NCBI RefSeq assembly: GCF_905201705.1
Contig: NZ_CAJKOX010000062.1
Coordinates: 1 to 16,780 of the forward strand
DNA length: 16,780 nt
Origin: an uncultured Marvinbryantia sp.
Lineage (GTDB): Bacteria; Bacillota; Clostridia; Lachnospirales; Lachnospiraceae
Direction of reading: 5' to 3'
The notes below the pieces were generated by a model. The model did not search any database, was not told the DNA's origin, and saw nothing but the letters and a program-made list of their open reading frames with translations. Both the position numbers and the translations under genes were made by a program. Below, piece after piece: positions 13,524-16,780 of the stretch (the first letter of the stretch is position 1; each line of letters begins with the position of its first letter).

Positions 13524-16010
13524 ATGAGTAAGTTAAAGATTAAAACAAAGGAAAGACGATTTGAGACAGCCAGGGATTTATACGGAATCTTTTTTGAAGA
13601 CATTAACCGTGCCGGAGACGGAGGACTTTATCCGGAAATGCTTCGAAACAGAAGCTTCGAAGATTCCGTTTTACCGGAGGGTTATATACAGCAGGAGGAT
13701 GGCATCCATGTAAAAACCGTATCCGGATGGCTAGATGAGTTTTGCAACGGAGAAGGCTTATGCCGCTGGGTAAAGGGCAACAATATTCCGGAGACAGAAA
13801 TACCGGCATGGTATACACACAATGCAAAGATGGAACTGGAACTGACGGATACCCTGAATGAACATCGGGACGCAGCTCTGCGTATACAGTTTGAAAAGGA
13901 CGGATCTCTGACTAATACCGGTTACTGCGGTATATCCGTAAAGGCTGGAGAAAGTTACTCTTTGTATTTATTTGCAAAAGCAAAGGAAGAAATAGGACTG
14001 GACGTAGCGATCGAATACCAGGGAAAAGTACTGACTGGAAACAGTCTGGTGGTTTCCGGGCAGGAGTATACAAGATATGACATGAAGCTGACAGCAGCTG
14101 AGGATTGTCACGAGGCACAGCTTACTATTTCCTGCAAAGAAGGCGGAGAGATTCTGCTGGGATTTATTTCACTAATGCCTGACAATACCTACATGGGGCA
14201 TGGACTCAGAACAGATCTTGTAGAAAAGCTTAAGGGAATGAGTCCAAAGTTTATGCGTTTTCCCGGAGGCTGTATTGTGGAAGGAACGACACCGTCCACA
14301 GCGATGAGATTTCGGGATATGGTAGGTCCGGCATGGGAAAGACCCAGTAAGCTGTTTGTATGGCATTACAGAAGTACATTAGGACTTGGCTTTCATGAAT
14401 ATCTGCAGCTTTGCGAGGATCTGGGGATGGAGCCCCTGTATGTATGTAACTGCGGAATGACCTGTCAGGGAAGAAAGAGTGTCCTTCTGGAAGGAGAGGC
14501 TCTTGATGAAATGGTACAGGATACACTGGATGCCATTGAATATGCTATCGGCTCTAAGGAAAGCAAATGGGGAAGGCTTCGTGCTTCTATGGGGCATCCG
14601 GAACCCTTTAAAATGACCTATCTGGAAATTGGTAATGAAAACTGGGGTCCGGATTATGAAAAGCGATACAACATGATTTATAAGAAGGTAAAGGAACTGT
14701 ATCCCCAGATTAAAACCATAGCCAATGAGCATGTAGAGAAAAATGGTTGTCCTGCCGAGTGCGTGGATGAACATTTTTACAATACAACAGAGTTCTTTGC
14801 AGAACGTGTAAATTATTATGATGATTACGATCGTAAGGGACCAAAAATTTTTGTAGGAGAGGTGGCTGTAAACGAAGGCAACTATATGGGACAGTTGTAT
14901 GCGGCTTTGGGAGAAGCGGCTTTCCTTATGGGTATTGAGAAAAATCAGGATATCGTAACATTGGCCTCTTATGCTCCATTATTTGAAAATGTAAATTACA
15001 GAGCGTGGTATCCTAATCTGATTCGTTTCAATAATCATCAGAGCCTTGGAATTCCTACTTATTATGTCTGGAAAATGTTCGGTGAAAATCGCGGAGAATA
15101 TGTGGTGCGATCCGAAGATGAGGGAGGACGTGTTTATCGTCCGAGAACCGGAATGGCATCTTTAAAATCCAATAAGGAACTTCGCTTCAGAAATCCCATT
15201 TGGAATGGAGAAGAAGCAAAGATTACTCATGAATTAATGGGACATGTGCAGGATACAGAGGATGGCCTCCTGCTTCAGCTTCCGGATGAGGAGCAGAAAA
15301 AGGAATTTCACAGTATTCTGGAATGGGCTGATGAGACCAAGAGCTTTGTGGTATTTGGAGAAGAAGACCAGACTTATGGAAGATTTGAGACCGATATTTT
15401 TGTTGAGGAAAATGCTTACTTCGAGTTGGGTATATTCAGTGCCAGGGTGGTTCGCTCCTATTATGAGGAGCAGCTCGTGATTACGGCCGGAGTGGAAAAA
15501 GAATGGGATGCAGCTCTGGTGCGTCCGTTCCTTTGGAAGGTTAATGGAGGACAATGTTCACTGGAAGAATTTGGCTTTATGCATGACAACAAGCTGACTG
15601 AGGACTTTGCTATTTCAGTAAAACCGGGAGAATATCACCGCTTTGGATATGAAACGGACGGAAAACAGATTCGCCTGTATGTTGATGGTGAGCTACAGAA
15701 GGAAATTTCGATTCCCTACGGACCTGCTTTTGTTTCGGTAGTAACTGACACCAAGGATGAAATCATTATTAAGGTGGTTAATTTTGCAGGAGATGTGGAT
15801 CCGGTTTCCATTACACTGGACTGTCAGGTACAGGGCGACTATACCGTAACACTTCTTAGCGGTGAAAAAGGGGATGAAAACAGCTTTGAAGAGCCGGAGA
15901 AGGTGAAGAATATTACCGTGAATATGCATGGCGCTTCCTCAGAGTTCGTATACGATGCACCGCCATATTCTGTCAGTGTTTTGCGATTGAAGAAGTGCGA
16001 AGCGTTTTAG
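13524..16010 (+). CDS. Alpha-L-arabinofuranosidase, glycoside hydrolase family 51, with carbohydrate-binding and LamG-like modules
   Basis: This 828-residue retaining enzyme should remove alpha-L-arabinofuranose from arabinoxylan or arabinan oligomers. The opening YGIFFEDINRAGDGGLYPEM and RNRSFE is the GH51 signature. A jelly-roll CBM4/9-like domain (about 65-220, ending LLGFISLMPDN) follows. The barrel (about 225-500) contains FMRFPGGC, acid/base E372 in YLEIGNENWG, H417 and Y419 in DEHFYN, and nucleophile E446 in FVGEVAVNEG. The usual C-terminal beta-sandwich begins near 515 and resumes near 740 (IIIKVVNFAG, GDENSFEEPEKV, APPYSVSVLRL); between them, about 590-735, is a laminin-G/DUF1080-like insert (WADETKSFVVFGEEDQTYGR, GEYHRFGYETDGKQIRLYVD). 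There is no signal peptide, so it is cytoplasmic. AAAGGAG sits six bases before ATG 13524. It is the third gene of the operon. Confidence 0.95.
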   Translation: MSKLKIKTKERRFETARDLYGIFFEDINRAGDGGLYPEMLRNRSFEDSVLPEGYIQQEDGIHVKTVSGWLDEFCNGEGLCRWVKGNNIPETEIPAWYTHNAKMELELTDTLNEHRDAALRIQFEKDGSLTNTGYCGISVKAGESYSLYLFAKAKEEIGLDVAIEYQGKVLTGNSLVVSGQEYTRYDMKLTAAEDCHEAQLTISCKEGGEILLGFISLMPDNTYMGHGLRTDLVEKLKGMSPKFMRFPGGCIVEGTTPSTAMRFRDMVGPAWERPSKLFVWHYRSTLGLGFHEYLQLCEDLGMEPLYVCNCGMTCQGRKSVLLEGEALDEMVQDTLDAIEYAIGSKESKWGRLRASMGHPEPFKMTYLEIGNENWGPDYEKRYNMIYKKVKELYPQIKTIANEHVEKNGCPAECVDEHFYNTTEFFAERVNYYDDYDRKGPKIFVGEVAVNEGNYMGQLYAALGEAAFLMGIEKNQDIVTLASYAPLFENVNYRAWYPNLIRFNNHQSLGIPTYYVWKMFGENRGEYVVRSEDEGGRVYRPRTGMASLKSNKELRFRNPIWNGEEAKITHELMGHVQDTEDGLLLQLPDEEQKKEFHSILEWADETKSFVVFGEEDQTYGRFETDIFVEENAYFELGIFSARVVRSYYEEQLVITAGVEKEWDAALVRPFLWKVNGGQCSLEEFGFMHDNKLTEDFAISVKPGEYHRFGYETDGKQIRLYVDGELQKEISIPYGPAFVSVVTDTKDEIIIKVVNFAGDVDPVSITLDCQVQGDYTVTLLSGEKGDENSFEEPEKVKNITVNMHGASSEFVYDAPPYSVSVLRLKKCEAF

Positions 16011-16055
16011 AGGTTGACGCTGAACAGAAGATAAGAGAATAGAAAGACAAATTTT

Positions 16056-16780
16056 ATGAATTTACTGGTAAAAGACAAACGTTTTTATAAAAAGATGGCA
16101 GTTATCGCCATTCCGATTTCCCTGCAGAGCATGATCACCATCGGTGTCAATATGACCGATACCGTCATGGTAGGAAAACTTGGGGAAACGTCGCTTTCTG
16201 CTACGGCTCTGGCTAATCAGTTTGTGAATATATACCAGATCTGCTGTATGGGAATCGCCATGGGAGCCAGCGTGCTGACCTCAAGATTCTGGGGAATGCA
16301 GGATATTACTTCTCTGAAAAAGACCATAACCCTGATGCTGCGGCTTTGCATCGTACTTGCGGTTCTGTTTATGCTGCCAACCATATTGATCCCGCAGCTG
16401 CTTATGAGGATGTATAGCAGTGACAGTGCGGTAATTGCGCAAGGAGTTCAATATTTTAAGTGGATGGTATACTGCTATTTTCTGCAAGGAATGACCATGA
16501 CCTGTACGATTGTGCTTCGAAGCGTCGGGCAGGTGAATTTTCCGCTCTTTACATCCATAGGTTCTTTTTTTGTAAATATATTATTCAACTATATGTTTAT
16601 ATTCGGCAAGCTGGGAGTTCCCAGGATGGAAGTAGAAGGTGCAGGAGTGGGAACACTGATTGCCAGAGTATTTGAATTTTCGCTGATATGTGGATATTTT
16701 TTGTTTGTAGATCGCAAGATCGGCTATCGACTGAAGGATTTGCGGATGAAATGTAATTCCCTGATTAAGGATTATGTTTC
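16056..16780 (+). CDS. MATE family efflux transporter, 5' part (3' end outside window)
   Basis: The frame runs from ATG 16056 off the end of the window, giving 241 residues. It opens MNLLVKDKRFYKKMAVIAIP and continues with SLQSMITIGVNMTDTVMVGK, the MATE helix-1 signature, then GIAMGASVLTSRFWGMQD and the helix 5-6 region GQVNFPLFTSIGSFF, NYMFIFGKLGVPRMEVEGAG. It is of a different branch from the other MATE proteins in the window (shorter N-terminus, NMTDT in place of N-x-x-DS). The ribosome binding site is weak (AGAAAG), and the gene begins 45 bases after the GH51 stop with no terminator between, so co-transcription with the arabinoxylan operon is likely. The substrate is unknown; a role linked to plant-derived phenolics is possible but only a guess. 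Confidence 0.9.
   Translation, partial: MNLLVKDKRFYKKMAVIAIPISLQSMITIGVNMTDTVMVGKLGETSLSATALANQFVNIYQICCMGIAMGASVLTSRFWGMQDITSLKKTITLMLRLCIVLAVLFMLPTILIPQLLMRMYSSDSAVIAQGVQYFKWMVYCYFLQGMTMTCTIVLRSVGQVNFPLFTSIGSFFVNILFNYMFIFGKLGVPRMEVEGAGVGTLIARVFEFSLICGYFLFVDRKIGYRLKDLRMKCNSLIKDYV

Noticed and set aside
16014..16042. Possible promoter for the last MATE gene (TTGACG at 16014-16019)
   Set aside because: No acceptable -10 box lies 16-18 bases downstream; GAATAG matches only two of six positions.

Overview
The window looks like a piece of a Clostridia (Lachnospiraceae-type, low-to-mid GC, gut Firmicute) chromosome. The reasons are strong AGGAGG-type ribosome binding sites, occasional GTG starts, TTGACA/TATAAT-like promoters, U-tract hairpin terminators and the protein flavour. 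The genus is an inference; no rRNA, tRNA, CRISPR array or intact mobile element was seen.

Layout. (1) 1-1573 is an eroded accessory segment: the 3' part of a cupin gene, a 39-codon aldo/keto-reductase-like stub, the tail of a hexapeptide-repeat acetyltransferase, an intact aldo/keto reductase, and a short piece that reads as a ParB N-terminal domain with stops. (2) 1574-5940 holds three MATE-family multidrug/cation antiporter genes. One is intact on the minus strand. A second is intact on the plus strand, behind a promoter and a strong intrinsic terminator in its leader. Directly downstream is a third that has lost about 54 codons and its frame. A 30-codon gene start overlaps the stop of that broken gene. 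(3) 6049-7628 is another decay zone: an ATP-binding protein lacking its ATPase half (DUF4143 part only), a promoter plus terminator pair with no gene between them, and a YesL/DUF624 membrane protein with its middle deleted. (4) 7625-16010 is an intact arabinoxylan-oligosaccharide locus: GH43 beta-xylosidase and AraC regulator on the minus strand, and, divergently, GH39 beta-xylosidase, a second GH43-type enzyme and a two-module-decorated GH51 alpha-L-arabinofuranosidase on the plus strand. (5) 16056 to the end is the start of a fourth MATE gene, on the same strand and 45 bases after the GH51 gene.

How the parts fit. None of the four glycosidases has a visible signal peptide. The likely picture is therefore that short arabinoxylo-oligosaccharides are imported (no transporter is in view) and broken down in the cytoplasm: GH51 and possibly the second GH43 remove arabinose, and GH39 and GH43 release xylose. 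The AraC regulator is divergent from the GH39 gene and their predicted promoters interlock, which suggests coupled control. The YesL remnant, a family often found beside such loci, suggests the locus was once larger. No convincing wholly new system is present. The items most worth a second look are the attenuator-like MATE leader, the hairpin in the GH39 leader, the lectin-like insertion in the GH51 C-terminal domain, the orphan promoter-terminator unit, and the concentration of gene remnants.
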